Assembly (NCBI GenBank): GCA_030427635.1
Contig: JAUIBA010000007.1
Span: forward strand, 120,375-184,374
Direction of reading: 5' to 3'
Length of the DNA: 64,000 nucleotides
DNA from: Bacteroidia bacterium
GTDB taxonomy: Bacteria; Bacteroidota; Bacteroidia; Chitinophagales; Chitinophagaceae
Shown: positions 54,430 through 63,629 of the stretch, piece after piece
Numbering within the stretch: position 1 is the stretch's first letter
Layout: every line of letters begins with the position of its first letter
Notes under the pieces: generated by a model
Told to the model about the DNA's origin: nothing
The model's database searches: none
The model's input: the letters and a program-made list of their open reading frames with translations, nothing else
Made by a program: the position numbers and the translations under genes

Positions 54430-55107
54430 TTACGGATGTAGTTGTTCAAATGGTATATCCAGAAGGGGGAAGTCTTTAACGCGCCAGTGGTAGTGCCACC
54501 ACTCTGTGGGTACGTGGGTAAAGCCATTCTGCCACATGAGTGAGCGCAGCAGCCGGCGATTAGCCAGTACCTGTGGGGGCAGGGCTGTAAAGGAATGGTG
54601 GGCAGAATCGGTAAAGTTGTCGTACCCGGTACCCATATCCAGTTCGTGACCTGTTTTAAGGTCAATGATGGTAAGATCTACCGCCGTGGCACGATTGTGA
54701 TGGCTACCCCGGCGGGGATTTGCCACATAACGCTTCTGGGCAGTGGCTGCCCACAGAGCGCAGGTGACACTGTAGGGGCGGTAGGCATCATATATTTTCA
54801 GGCCCAGGCCTTTTTTGTGAAGGGCTTCCTGTACCTGACGCAGTGCCTGAGCGGGGTGCAGGCGCAGCCATGCTGCGGCCTGTGTGTACTGAGACTTACC
54901 TGTAAAGTTGTGTGGTGTGGCGTAGCGGATATCCAGCACTATGCCGGGGATAAACTGTGGCAGGCTTACAAGTGCACTGCCGGAACGGGCCGCCACAGAA
55001 GAGTCCAGCGCGTGCAGCGAACTGATAATGCCCGGGGGGCGGGCTGAACGCTGTGCCATGACGGGAATGGCTATTGCAGCCAGAACAGCAAGCAGCAGGA
55101 ACCTCAT
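54430..55107 (-). CDS. D-alanyl-D-alanine dipeptidase (VanX/DdpX family)
   Basis: A 225-residue M15D zinc dipeptidase that cleaves D-Ala-D-Ala. Zinc ligands and catalytic residues are in GSHHNRATAVDLT (H and D) and PTEWWHYHW (E and H). KIYDAYRPYS holds the conserved Arg. A signal peptide (MRFLLLAVLAAIAIPVMAQ) sends it to the periplasm, where such enzymes usually recycle cell-wall peptides rather than give glycopeptide resistance. No vanH, vanA or vanRS genes are present. The DUF4834 gene is 1 bp upstream. Confidence 0.92.
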   Translation of the reverse strand: MRFLLLAVLAAIAIPVMAQRSARPPGIISSLHALDSSVAARSGSALVSLPQFIPGIVLDIRYATPHNFTGKSQYTQAAAWLRLHPAQALRQVQEALHKKGLGLKIYDAYRPYSVTCALWAATAQKRYVANPRRGSHHNRATAVDLTIIDLKTGHELDMGTGYDNFTDSAHHSFTALPPQVLANRRLLRSLMWQNGFTHVPTEWWHYHWRVKDFPLLDIPFEQLHP

Positions 55108-55108
55108 G

Positions 55109-55336
55109 CTACTTCACTTCTTCATAGTCAATATAATCGCCATCTATGGGGGCTGCCTTGCGTGGGGCTTCGGCCTGAGGCTGATTCATACGCTGTTCCA
55201 TTTCCTTCATCTGCTGCCGCATATTACGTACGTGATCATTGGCCGCGGAGGTCATGCGCAGTATAGGAAGGAGATAGGAAAACACCACCCGATATATGAG
55301 GCCGCACAAAAACAGCCAGAATAATACCTTAAGCAT
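55109..55336 (-). CDS. DUF4834-like small membrane protein
   Basis: A 75-residue protein. One N-terminal membrane helix (MLKVLFWLFLCGLIYRVVFSYLL), a Met/Gln-rich helical stretch (MRQQMKEMEQRMNQ) and a conserved acidic end D-Y-I-D-Y-E-E-V-K. This matches the Bacteroidota DUF4834 pattern as I recall it. The frame is open further upstream to 55591 but would run across the divergent TPR gene, so the ATG at 55336 is chosen. Function unknown. Confidence 0.8.
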   Translation of the reverse strand: MLKVLFWLFLCGLIYRVVFSYLLPILRMTSAANDHVRNMRQQMKEMEQRMNQPQAEAPRKAAPIDGDYIDYEEVK

Positions 55337-55428
55337 AATAAACAAAGGTAGGCGGTTTGGGGTATAAAGCGGTAACAGAAGTGTTAATATCGGGTGGGGG
55401 GAGGCACGCAGCCCAATATTCTTTTTTA

Positions 55429-55436
55429 TAATTTTG
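55429..55436 (+). promoter_or_regulatory. Minus-7 promoter element for the TPR lipoprotein
   Basis: TAATTTTG fits TAnnTTTG and ends only 5 bp before the ATG at 55442. Either the mRNA is leaderless or translation begins at the in-frame ATG at 55457. Confidence 0.5.
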
Positions 55437-55441
55437 CCGAT

Positions 55442-56461
55442 ATGAAGATAGCATGGATGAAGTATGTGCCGCTGCTGGCAGCGTTGATGCTTCTGGCCTG
55501 CAATGGCAATAATAACGATAAGGCTCCTGCCACCGAAGACCCGATGCTCTCCAGCAGCCCTGCCCTTAAGAGCCTGACTGATGAGATACACAAAAGCCCA
55601 AAGATGGCGGGGCTATACTATGAGCGTGGTAAAGAGCTGCGCAGGCTGCGCTATGACTCATTGGCCTATAAGGATTTTGCCAAAGCGGTATCGCTGGACA
55701 GCAGCAAGAGTGAATATTATAGTGCTGTAGGTGACCTGCTGTTTGAGAACAGGGATATCAACGGATCGCTGGAGTGGATACAGAAGGCGATAGATAAGAA
55801 CCCGGAAGACCGTAAGGCTCATCTGAAAATAGCCAAGTTGTTTCTGTACACAAAAGACTATCCGCGGGCATTTTCTGAAATAAACATTGTGCTGCGTAAG
55901 AATGTATATGACCCGGAAGCTTACTTTCTGAAAGCGATGCTGTACAAGGATGCTCATGATACGGCCAAAGCAATATCTAACCTGCAGACTGCAATACAGG
56001 TGGCACCAGACTACCGTGATGCAGTGATAGAGCTGGGACTGCTGCACAGTGCGCGTAATGACTCCATTGCCATACGCTACCTGAACAATGCGTATATCAT
56101 GGATACAACAGATGTATTTCCCATCTATGCACGTGGCACCTACTTTCAGGAGCATAATGACTATGTACGTGCCAAGGAGGAATACCGCCGCTGCATACTG
56201 AGCGATAAACGCTATACGGATGCGTACTTCAATATGGGGTACATACTGCTGCAGGAAGACTCATTTGCAAAGGCCTGGAGACAGTTTGATATGGCGATAA
56301 AAACAGACCCGACCAACCCGGCAGCACATTATAACCGCGGGCTGTGCAGTGAGCTGATGGACAGCTTTGCGAATGCGGTGGCGGATTACAGGGTAGCACT
56401 GAGAATAGATACCGGCTATGAGGCCCCTAAAAAGGCACTGAAAAGACTGATAAAAAAATAA
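55442..56461 (+). CDS. TPR-repeat lipoprotein
   Basis: A 339-residue lipoprotein; lipobox LLAC near residue 19. The mature part is a chain of about seven tetratricopeptide repeats (such as AYKDFAKAVSLDSSK, GSLEWIQKAIDKNPED, AAHYNRGLCSELMDSFANAVADYRVALRIDTG in pieces). TPR arrays hold protein partners, here probably in the periplasm or outer membrane. rpe follows 44 bp later. Partner unknown. Confidence 0.88.
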   Translation: MKIAWMKYVPLLAALMLLACNGNNNDKAPATEDPMLSSSPALKSLTDEIHKSPKMAGLYYERGKELRRLRYDSLAYKDFAKAVSLDSSKSEYYSAVGDLLFENRDINGSLEWIQKAIDKNPEDRKAHLKIAKLFLYTKDYPRAFSEINIVLRKNVYDPEAYFLKAMLYKDAHDTAKAISNLQTAIQVAPDYRDAVIELGLLHSARNDSIAIRYLNNAYIMDTTDVFPIYARGTYFQEHNDYVRAKEEYRRCILSDKRYTDAYFNMGYILLQEDSFAKAWRQFDMAIKTDPTNPAAHYNRGLCSELMDSFANAVADYRVALRIDTGYEAPKKALKRLIKK

Positions 56462-56505
56462 AACCAACAATATAACGACGCTTGCTGCGTCATAAACACT
56501 GCAAT

Positions 56506-57159
56506 ATGGCTCTTATAGCTCCCTCAATGCTCTCTGCCGACTTTATGAAACTGGGCGCAGAAATAGAAATGGTAAACAACAGCGAGGCCGACTGGTTTCA
56601 CTTGGATGTAATGGATGGCCGCTTTGTGCCCAACATAAGCTATGGTATGAGCATCATAGCCCAGATGAAGAAGATGGCACGTAAAACATTTGACGTGCAC
56701 CTGATGATACAGGAGCCTGAAAAGTACCTGCAGGAGTTTAAAAATGCAGGTGCGGACTACCTGACTGTACATTATGAGAATGGCTACCATATACACCGCA
56801 CGCTTACCAGCATAAAGGCGCTGGGTATGAAGGCGGGGCTGGCTATAAACCCCCATACACCGGTAGATATGGTGGCTGACATTATACATGAGGTGGACCT
56901 GCTGCTGGTGATGAGCATCAATCCGGGTTTTGGCGGACAGAAGTTCCTGCCGCTTACTTACAACAAGATAAGGAGAGCAAAAGAGATAATAACGCAGGCC
57001 GGCGCCGGCACGCTTATAGAAATAGATGGCGGCGTGACACTGGATAATGCTGTAGATATAATAGGCGCCGGTGCAGATGTACTGGTGGCCGGGAATACGG
57101 TATTTGCATCGGCTGACCCTGCCGAAACAATAAAAAGATTGAAGCAGGCAGGGAAATAA
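56506..57159 (+). CDS. rpe: Ribulose-phosphate 3-epimerase
   Basis: A TIM-barrel enzyme of 217 residues converting ribulose 5-phosphate to xylulose 5-phosphate in the pentose phosphate pathway. IAPSMLSADFMKLGAEI, the metal-binding HLDVMDGRFVPNIS, VHLMIQEPEKYL, MSINPGFGGQKF and EIDGGVTLDN are all present. Start 56506 is chosen over 56482. The TonB receptor gene follows after 11 bp. Confidence 0.97.
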   Translation: MALIAPSMLSADFMKLGAEIEMVNNSEADWFHLDVMDGRFVPNISYGMSIIAQMKKMARKTFDVHLMIQEPEKYLQEFKNAGADYLTVHYENGYHIHRTLTSIKALGMKAGLAINPHTPVDMVADIIHEVDLLLVMSINPGFGGQKFLPLTYNKIRRAKEIITQAGAGTLIEIDGGVTLDNAVDIIGAGADVLVAGNTVFASADPAETIKRLKQAGK

Positions 57160-57170
57160 TCTTATCTTAA

Positions 57171-59612
57171 ATGCGTTTACTGAATACTATGCCGCTATCG
57201 AGGGTATCTCTGCTTATTGCCATATTGTTTTCCTCACTCTCTGCCCTTGCACAGAAGGCAGTAGTATCGGGCGTAATACGTGATGAGCGAGATAAGCCGG
57301 TGAGTGGGGCCCTGGTGGCTGATGAGGTAACGGGCATGGGTGTAAATACCAATGCCAAAGGTTACTACTGGCTGGAAGTGCCCGCAGGCAAGCGTATAAC
57401 GCTGATATACTATGCGCACGGATTTGTAGCTGCGCGCAGGGAGCTGCTGCTGACGGCAGGTGCTACCCGTATCATAGATGTGCAGATGAAACTGCAGGCG
57501 GTAGAGGGTGGGGTAGTAAACATCACTGACCAGCGCAAACGTGAGGAAACCGGCTCTGTAACCCTTGATGCCAGCAAGGCTGTATTTATGCCTACTGTAA
57601 TAGGTGGTGTAGAGGGTATGATAAAGCAGATGGTGGGCTCTAACAATGAGCTGACGGCCCAATACAATGTGCGTGGAGGTAACTATGATGAAAATCTTGT
57701 GTATGTAAACGACTTTGAGATATACCGCCCGTTTCTGGTGCGTACAGGACAGCAGGAGGGGCTGAGCTTTGTAAACTCTGACCTGGTATCCAATGTCAAC
57801 TTCTCGGTAGGAGGCTTTCAGGCAAAGTACGGGGACAAGATGGCCAGTGTGCTGGATGTATCGTACAAGAAGCCTAAAGAATTTGGCGGCTCTGTAACTA
57901 CCAGCCTGCTGGGTGCAAGCATGCATCTGGAAGGAACTTCAAAAAATCATCGTCTTACGTGGCTCTTAGGTGCGCGGCAGAAGAGTAACCAGTATGTGCT
58001 GAATGCACAACCAACAAAGGGTATTTATAATCCTTCATTTACCGATGTGCAGGCACTGATAAACTACAGGCTGAGCGCTAACTGGGAGCTGGAAGGGATA
58101 GCCAACTATGCCCGTAACCGGTTTACATTCTTCCCGGAGACGAGTACTGCGAGCTTCGGGGTGCTGAACCAGGCATATCAGTTAAACATGTTTTACCAGG
58201 GTGGTGAGTTTGACCAGTTCGACTCACGATTCGGGGGGATATCGGCCAACTATCACAGGGAGGGTTCAAAATTCCGGATGAAGTTTCTGGGCTCTGCATT
58301 CCGTACGAATGAGTATGAAACCTACGACATATTTGGCGCCTACCTGCTGGGCGAGCTGCAGACAGATATGAGTAAGCGCGACTTTGGCCAGATAAAAACC
58401 TATCTGGGTGCGGGAGCGATACACAACTTTGCCCGTAACTATCTGAATGTGAATGTGGGTGACCTGGGCATGCGTGGCACCTACAGTGCAGACCACCACC
58501 AGCTACAGTTTGGCATCAATGCTACGGCCACGAGCATAGGAGATGAGCTGCATGAATGGGAGCGCAGAGACTCTGCGGCCTTCAGCCAGCCATATGACCC
58601 GTATAAGGTAAATATGGCCAGCTTTTACCACTCATCGGCCGACCTGAACTATACCCGACTGAGTGGTTTTGTGCAGGACTACTTCAGGATGGACTCCGGC
58701 AGGTTTACTGCTACGGTGGGTGTACGATTCAATCATAGTTTTCTGAATGATGAGCTGGTGATTAGTCCGCGGGTGCAGACATCTTACCGGCCCCGGTCTA
58801 AAAAAGATGTGATACTGAAACTATCGGGCGGGAAGTATGTGCAACCACCCTTTTACCGTGAGATGCGCGACCCTACAGGCGGCATTAACAAGCAGCTGCT
58901 GGCACAGAAGTCTATACAGCTGGTAGGTGGTGCAGATTATAACTTTATCATGTATAAGCGGCCATTCAGGCTTACGAGTGAGGTGTACTATAAGTATCTG
59001 TGGGACCAGGACCCGTATCGATATGACAATGTGCGCATACGCTATACGGGTAAAAATGATGCTGTGGGCCGCGTATATGGTGGTGAGGTGCGCCTGTATG
59101 GCGACCTGGTAAAGGATGCGACATCGTGGGTGAGTATAGGTATACTGAAGGCAGAGCAGAAGATAACAGACAGCCCTTCAATAGCGGGGTATGACAATTA
59201 TTTTGCGATGCCTACAGACCAGCGGTTTATGCTGGGTATGTACTTTGAAGACTACCTGAGGAAAAACAAGAATTTTAAAGCGCATGTGAATGTGCTGTAC
59301 TCCAGCGGGCTACCGGTAGCGCCGCCACGCGGGCATCTGTACCAGAACATACTGCGCCTGCCGGACTATAAGCGTGTGGACATAGGCTTCTCTGCACTGC
59401 TGCTGGATGGTATGAAGCGTGAATACAGGGCGCATAGCTTCTTTAATCACCTGCATAGCATATGGGGGAGCCTGGAGGTATTTAACCTGCTGAGCATACA
59501 GAATACACTATCCTATACATGGGTGCAGGACCAGAGTACCAGCAGTATGTATGCGGTGCCCAACCGGCTGACAACGAGGCTGCTGAATGTAAAACTGCAT
59601 TTTACATTCTGA
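57171..59612 (+). CDS. TonB-dependent receptor with carboxypeptidase-like N-domain
   Basis: An 813-residue outer-membrane receptor. After the signal peptide (ending near SALAQ) comes a carboxypeptidase-regulatory-like domain (VVSGVIRDERDKPVSGALV to about residue 110). A plug (QYNVRGGNYDENLVYVNDFEIYRPF) and a barrel ending in V-K-L-H-F-T-F follow, the last Phe being typical of barrel assembly. No SusD gene lies nearby, so it is not a standard Sus pair. Ligand unknown. Confidence 0.92.
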   Translation: MRLLNTMPLSRVSLLIAILFSSLSALAQKAVVSGVIRDERDKPVSGALVADEVTGMGVNTNAKGYYWLEVPAGKRITLIYYAHGFVAARRELLLTAGATRIIDVQMKLQAVEGGVVNITDQRKREETGSVTLDASKAVFMPTVIGGVEGMIKQMVGSNNELTAQYNVRGGNYDENLVYVNDFEIYRPFLVRTGQQEGLSFVNSDLVSNVNFSVGGFQAKYGDKMASVLDVSYKKPKEFGGSVTTSLLGASMHLEGTSKNHRLTWLLGARQKSNQYVLNAQPTKGIYNPSFTDVQALINYRLSANWELEGIANYARNRFTFFPETSTASFGVLNQAYQLNMFYQGGEFDQFDSRFGGISANYHREGSKFRMKFLGSAFRTNEYETYDIFGAYLLGELQTDMSKRDFGQIKTYLGAGAIHNFARNYLNVNVGDLGMRGTYSADHHQLQFGINATATSIGDELHEWERRDSAAFSQPYDPYKVNMASFYHSSADLNYTRLSGFVQDYFRMDSGRFTATVGVRFNHSFLNDELVISPRVQTSYRPRSKKDVILKLSGGKYVQPPFYREMRDPTGGINKQLLAQKSIQLVGGADYNFIMYKRPFRLTSEVYYKYLWDQDPYRYDNVRIRYTGKNDAVGRVYGGEVRLYGDLVKDATSWVSIGILKAEQKITDSPSIAGYDNYFAMPTDQRFMLGMYFEDYLRKNKNFKAHVNVLYSSGLPVAPPRGHLYQNILRLPDYKRVDIGFSALLLDGMKREYRAHSFFNHLHSIWGSLEVFNLLSIQNTLSYTWVQDQSTSSMYAVPNRLTTRLLNVKLHFTF

Positions 59613-59684
59613 CCGGGAAACCCGCATCAGTATTGTGTTTGTGCATTTTTTTGCTGTGCTGTGTGAATTTTTTTTGAAAAAAGT

Positions 59685-59714
59685 TTTGCAGAAAAGTCAA
59701 TATTCATATCTTTG
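59685..59714 (+). promoter_or_regulatory. Promoter of tRNA-Lys
   Basis: TTTG at 59685-59688 and TATCTTTG at 59707-59714, 18 bp apart. The tRNA begins 49 bp downstream. Confidence 0.7.
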
Positions 59715-59762
59715 CGCTCCCGTAAGGGGAAAGAGGTGTTACCTCACAGTTCTTTTTTTACT

Positions 59763-59835
59763 GATCCTGTAGCTCAGTTGGTAGAGCAATACACTTTTAA
59801 TGTATGGGTCTTGGGTTCGAGTCCCAACGGGATCA
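59763..59835 (+). tRNA. tRNA-Lys (anticodon TTT)
   Basis: All four arms fold. Acceptor GATCCTG pairs with CGGGATC (one T-G pair), D-arm GCTC/GAGC, anticodon stem ATACA/TGTAT with loop CTTTTAA, and T-arm TTGGG/CCCAA with loop TTCGAGT. The discriminator is A at 59835. CCA is not encoded, so the 3' end must be trimmed and CCA added; rnz is at 40381-41283. Confidence 0.97.
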
Positions 59836-59847
59836 CGTTTCTGAACG

Positions 59848-59885
59848 AAAGCGGGGTGCGTATAGCACTCCGCTTTTTTTGTTTT
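59848..59885 (+). terminator. Rho-independent terminator after tRNA-Lys
   Basis: AAAGCGGGGTGC (59848-59859) pairs with GCACTCCGCTTT (59865-59876), with one G-T pair, then a T-run. Confidence 0.88.
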
Positions 59886-60082
59886 TAGATGTTTTAGTGT
59901 TATTGCTGGAATCTGCAGGTGAAGATTAACTAATGAGTTCCGGGATTACGGGGCAGTATCTGGAATAACCAGGTGCTGTATGGTAATCATGCGCTCCTAT
60001 GTGAGGTAGACGGAGTCTATGCAGGCGGGTCATATAAACGGTAATCAGTCGAAATAACATACCGTGAATTAAATATTCAGAA

Positions 60083-60688
60083 ATGATATATTTGAATTTT
60101 AAAACAAGAGCAAACAGGCTAATTTTAAATATCATTTTTACTTCCCTGTTTTTCATGGCTTCCTGTTTACCTAATATAGATCACTCTATGTGGGAAGATA
60201 GTGTATGCAAAATCATTAAATTGGGGTATGGCAAAGGTCCAGGTAACAAAGCGAAATATATTTACAAAGGCGTTGAATATGAGGAATTTTCTGAGAGGTC
60301 TGTATCGATATATGGAATGGTTCCCGGAGAAAAATATGCTATAAAAATCAATCCTGAAAACCCAAAGAAATATGTCATCCTAGACTGGAAACCTGTTTTC
60401 ACAAACGATGAGCATACGTGTTTTACTAGCGGGAGAGTTACCCGGGTTTATAGATTCGGTTATTTTAAAAAGAACCCTGAGAGATCGAAATATGGCGTTG
60501 AGTTTGTGTACAAAGTAGGTGATATAGAAATTGAGCGAAGCCAACATTTGCCGCCATCTTGTATGAATTATTGCAACATAAGAAAAGGAGATGTATATGA
60601 AGTAGCTTTTTTGCATGATGATGTTTATAGGTCTATTCTGAATATAGACAATAAAATACAAAGTAGCACTGACAGTATAAAAGAATAA
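60083..60688 (+). CDS. Hypothetical lipoprotein, AT-rich
   Basis: A 201-residue protein with a lipoprotein signal (about IIFTSLFFMASC, Cys at residue 28). The mature part has four further cysteines in two groups (DSVCK, HTCFTSG, PPSCMNYCN) that could form disulfides. Codons are strongly AT-rich (AAA, AAT, TTT, ATT common), unlike neighbours that favour CTG and GGC. It follows tRNA-Lys and may be an acquired gene. Function unknown. Confidence 0.75.
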   Translation: MIYLNFKTRANRLILNIIFTSLFFMASCLPNIDHSMWEDSVCKIIKLGYGKGPGNKAKYIYKGVEYEEFSERSVSIYGMVPGEKYAIKINPENPKKYVILDWKPVFTNDEHTCFTSGRVTRVYRFGYFKKNPERSKYGVEFVYKVGDIEIERSQHLPPSCMNYCNIRKGDVYEVAFLHDDVYRSILNIDNKIQSSTDSIKE

Positions 60689-61049
60689 CGCAGGCCAATG
60701 CAGTACGGTAACACTTTTATTTTCTGTGTCCATAGAGTTCACTTGCAGTAGATTATGCGATAATCAGAGCGATGACTATTTTTTAATTCTTTCATCGCAA
60801 TGTAAGCACAGCTACTTCTCCCGTTTGCCGTAGTCTTCTTGATGCAGCCCAATAGATATGCAGGGCTGATGTTTGGTTCGTGTGTTGCAGGAACCTTCAG
60901 GTGGCAAGCAGTATATACACTGCTTGTGCAACAATTGTAATTACAATAACAATAATATTGTTTCATATGTGCTTGCCCGAGATTGCACATCGCGGAGTAC
61001 TTCGTAAAATAGTAGTAGTATATTTAATGACGATACTAAACAGGATTCT
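60689..61049. other. Intergenic region before bestrophin
   Basis: A 361-bp gap with no convincing gene. It has two small inverted repeats: GCGATGA/TCATCGC (60769-60775, 60792-60798) and CAAGCAGT/ACTGCTTG (60905-60912, 60919-60926). An 83-codon minus-strand frame (60739-60990) is cysteine-rich but unlike any family I know. Confidence 0.55.
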
Positions 61050-62087
61050 ATGTTCATCACTAAGAACTTCACGGTAAAGGAACTACTACAGTTTTCAGGC
61101 AGGCATCTGGTATGGCTCACGGCATGGGCGGTACTCATCACTGTGCTGTTTGAAGTGACGCACTGGGAATGGTTGTCGATACCGTGGCTGCCACTGGCTG
61201 CTATAGGCACTGCAGTAGCCTTTTATCTGGGCTTTAAAAATAACAGCGCTTATGACAGGCTGTGGGAGGCCAGAAAGATATGGGGGGCAATTGTGAACAG
61301 CAGCCGCATGTGGGGATCGAACGTGCGTGCGTATGTAGGTAACCAGTTTACAGAGCAACAGGCGGGTGAGGAGGAATTGCAGGAATTGCACCGTAAACTA
61401 TTGTACCGGCACATAGGGTGGTTGTATACGCTGCGCGGCCAGCTGCTTGTACCTACGTCGTGGGAGCACATCAGCCAGAGCAAACACTATAAGAAAGTGG
61501 CCGAAGATTATAAGGTGCGCTGGGGCGTGGGTATGAACGATGGTGAGGTGACCCGGGAGCAACAGATGCTACACCTGCCGGCTGATGAGCTGGAGCACTT
61601 AAGGGCCTGCAGGAACACGGCTACCCAGATTATAGACCGGCAGTCGCAAGACCTGAAGGAGCTGCGTGCGAGGAACCTGATAGACGATTTCAGGCATATG
61701 GAACTGCAGAAGATACTGAATGACTTTTATGAGCATCAGGGGCGGGCAGAGCGCATCAAGAAGTTTCCATTGCCGCGCCAGTATGGTAGTGCAAGTTTTG
61801 TGTTCGTTTGTATTTTTATTTTCCTTCTTCCCTTCGGTATAGTATCGGAGTTTCATAAGCTGGGTGAGCTGGCTGTGTGGCTCTCTATTCCGTTCATAGT
61901 GATTGTGGGTTGGGTATTTATCATGATGGAGCTGATAGGCGATTATTCGGAGAACCCGTTTGAGGGGTTGGGGAATGATATACCGATGCTGTCGCTGTGC
62001 CGTACGATAGAGATAGACCTGAAAGAAATGCTGGGCGAAAAAGAGCTGCCAGCGGCAATAGAGCCGAGAGGATCGGTGCTGATATAA
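61050..62087 (+). CDS. Bestrophin-family anion channel protein
   Basis: A 345-residue membrane protein of the bacterial bestrophin family, pentameric ion channels of the inner membrane. Four hydrophobic segments (LVWLTAWAVLITVLFEV, AAIGTAVAFYLGFKN, FVFVCIFIFLLPFGIVSEF, VWLSIPFIVIVGWVFIMME) and the motifs NNSAYDRLWEARKIWGAIVN and GDYSENPFEGLGNDIPM are typical. Ion selectivity cannot be read from sequence. Confidence 0.93.
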   Translation: MFITKNFTVKELLQFSGRHLVWLTAWAVLITVLFEVTHWEWLSIPWLPLAAIGTAVAFYLGFKNNSAYDRLWEARKIWGAIVNSSRMWGSNVRAYVGNQFTEQQAGEEELQELHRKLLYRHIGWLYTLRGQLLVPTSWEHISQSKHYKKVAEDYKVRWGVGMNDGEVTREQQMLHLPADELEHLRACRNTATQIIDRQSQDLKELRARNLIDDFRHMELQKILNDFYEHQGRAERIKKFPLPRQYGSASFVFVCIFIFLLPFGIVSEFHKLGELAVWLSIPFIVIVGWVFIMMELIGDYSENPFEGLGNDIPMLSLCRTIEIDLKEMLGEKELPAAIEPRGSVLI

Positions 62088-62235
62088 GAGATATACGAGG
62101 CAGGATAAAGCGGTGTGTCGACTTTGTCTTTGCTGTATAGGGGGACTTTGGGATTAATTCCACCTGTGTTATGGTGTTTGGTATGGTGGAGTGGGAGAAT
62201 TTATTGTAAAACATAGTTTATTTATTGTTTTTCAA

Positions 62236-62243
62236 TAAATTTG
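62236..62243 (+). promoter_or_regulatory. Minus-7 promoter element for the DUF2975 gene
   Basis: TAAATTTG fits TAnnTTTG, 13 bp before the ATG at 62257. No minus-33 element at the usual distance. Confidence 0.4.
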
Positions 62244-62256
62244 TATAAAAGATGTT

Positions 62257-62802
62257 ATGCCCGCTCCCCAACAAGTGAAAGCGCCATCGCCCCGTCTGGT
62301 GAAGACCATGAACTTTCTTACCTGGATTGTTTATATAGGACTTTTGATAAAAGCAGGTACTTATCTGTTTGAATATCTGATGGTCATTTTTGTTCCTGGC
62401 TTTAATACAGAGGAGCTCTCATGGCATAATATTAATTTCCCGGAGTTGTATGAGTTCAGTTTCATCCATTATTCTGTTGTTGTTTTCTTTATGATAATCA
62501 TTACCGGTGTAAAGGCTTATGCTGTAAGTGAGGTAACAGATCTGCTGAAGGAAAAAACATTGTCGGCTCCGTTCAGGCCGTATGTAGCGGGTATATTGAT
62601 GCGCATATGTTATGCCCTGTGTGCTGTGGGTATAATAGCGCTGCTGCATAACCTGCATAACAACTGGCTCAGGGCTCATAACGCAGGCCTTAAAGGCTGG
62701 GATGATGCAGACTGGCTATATGCGGCAGGGCTGGTGTACATTATAGCATCTGTATTTAAGAGAGGAATAGTATTGCAGACAGAAAATGACCTTACGGTAT
62801 AG
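62257..62802 (+). CDS. DUF2975-like membrane protein
   Basis: A 181-residue protein with four membrane segments (around WIVYIGLLIKAGTYLFEYL, YSVVVFFMIIITGVKAY, GILMRICYALCAVGIIALL, LYAAGLVYIIASVFKRGI). The layout and the end F-K-R-G-I-V-L-Q-T-E-N-D-L-T-V match DUF2975 proteins, which are nearly always paired with a small XRE-type regulator, as here. The role of the pair is unknown. Confidence 0.82.
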   Translation: MPAPQQVKAPSPRLVKTMNFLTWIVYIGLLIKAGTYLFEYLMVIFVPGFNTEELSWHNINFPELYEFSFIHYSVVVFFMIIITGVKAYAVSEVTDLLKEKTLSAPFRPYVAGILMRICYALCAVGIIALLHNLHNNWLRAHNAGLKGWDDADWLYAAGLVYIIASVFKRGIVLQTENDLTV

Positions 62803-62805
62803 TTT

Positions 62806-63027
62806 ATGCCCATAATAGTGAATATGGATGTAATGATGGCGCGGCGCAAGATGTCGCTCAATGAACTGTCGGACAGGGTGGGGCTGACACTGGCTAACCT
62901 GTCTATACTAAAAACAGGGAAGGCAAAGGCAATACGGTTCAGTACGCTGGAGGCTATATGTGAGGCGCTGCAGTGCCAGCCTGCTGATATACTGGAGTAT
63001 GTACCGGGTGAGGAGCCGGAGGATTAA
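62806..63027 (+). CDS. XRE-family HTH regulator (YozG-like)
   Basis: A 73-residue Cro/C1-type helix-turn-helix protein. MARRKMSLNELSDRVGLTLANLSILKTGKAKAIRFSTLEAICEALQCQPADILEYV is the whole fold, seen here in order. It begins 3 bp after the DUF2975 stop, so the two are translated from one mRNA. It probably controls its own operon. Confidence 0.9.
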   Translation: MPIIVNMDVMMARRKMSLNELSDRVGLTLANLSILKTGKAKAIRFSTLEAICEALQCQPADILEYVPGEEPED

Positions 63028-63179
63028 GCAATGGGGAGCGCTTGTGAGGATGTCGCAATCTGCCGTTAAGTTTGTCGCAGGTGGTACCCTGATGTTTCGG
63101 GGGAGTATATCATCTTTGTAGTGCAGCCGGATGGCATTAACTATGCGGCACATAAAACACTAAAACCAAAAACAGCAAT

Positions 63180-63629
63180 ATGACAACAAACAGCGTATCA
63201 CTGCACCGGATAATTAAGGCTTCGCCTGCAAAACTGTATCGTGCATTTACAGACCCTCTGGCAGTAGCCGCATGGCTGCCTCCCTATGGATTTCTATGCA
63301 CGGTGCATGAGCTGAATGTAGAGACAGGTGGTAGTCACCGGATGTCGTTTACAAACTTCTCGACGGGTAATAGCCACTCCTTTGGCGGAAAATATATAGA
63401 GGTAGTGCAGGATGAATTTCTGAAATATACTAACCGGTTTGATGCACCCGGGCTACCGGGTGAGATGACTACAACCATATGGCTAAAGCAGAGTGTAGCA
63501 GGAACTGAACTGAAGGTGGTACAGGAGGGAATACCGGATATGATACCGGCGGATATGTGCTACCTGGGCTGGCAGGAATCTCTGGATAAGCTGGCAAGAC
63601 TGGCCGAGCCTACTATACCCGATGCGTAA
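63180..63629 (+). CDS. SRPBCC-family protein (AHSA1-like)
   Basis: A 149-residue START-like ligand-binding fold. SLHRIIKASPAKLYRAFTDPLAVAAWLPP is the classic N-terminus, GGKYIEVVQDEFLKYT the central strands and YLGWQESLDKLARLAEP the closing helix. Members of this group bind small hydrophobic molecules or act with Hsp90-like partners; no ligand can be named here. Confidence 0.88.
   Translation: MTTNSVSLHRIIKASPAKLYRAFTDPLAVAAWLPPYGFLCTVHELNVETGGSHRMSFTNFSTGNSHSFGGKYIEVVQDEFLKYTNRFDAPGLPGEMTTTIWLKQSVAGTELKVVQEGIPDMIPADMCYLGWQESLDKLARLAEPTIPDA

Noticed and set aside
54430..55107. Glycopeptide-resistance role for the VanX-like dipeptidase
   Set aside because: It has a signal peptide and no vanH, vanA, vanR or vanS neighbours, so cell-wall recycling is more likely.
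60739..60990. An 83-codon cysteine-rich minus-strand frame
   Set aside because: No recognisable family, no promoter, and inverted repeats lie inside it; coding not supported.
59836..61049. Integrated element with attachment sites next to tRNA-Lys
   Set aside because: No repeat of the tRNA 3' end and no integrase gene were found in the window.
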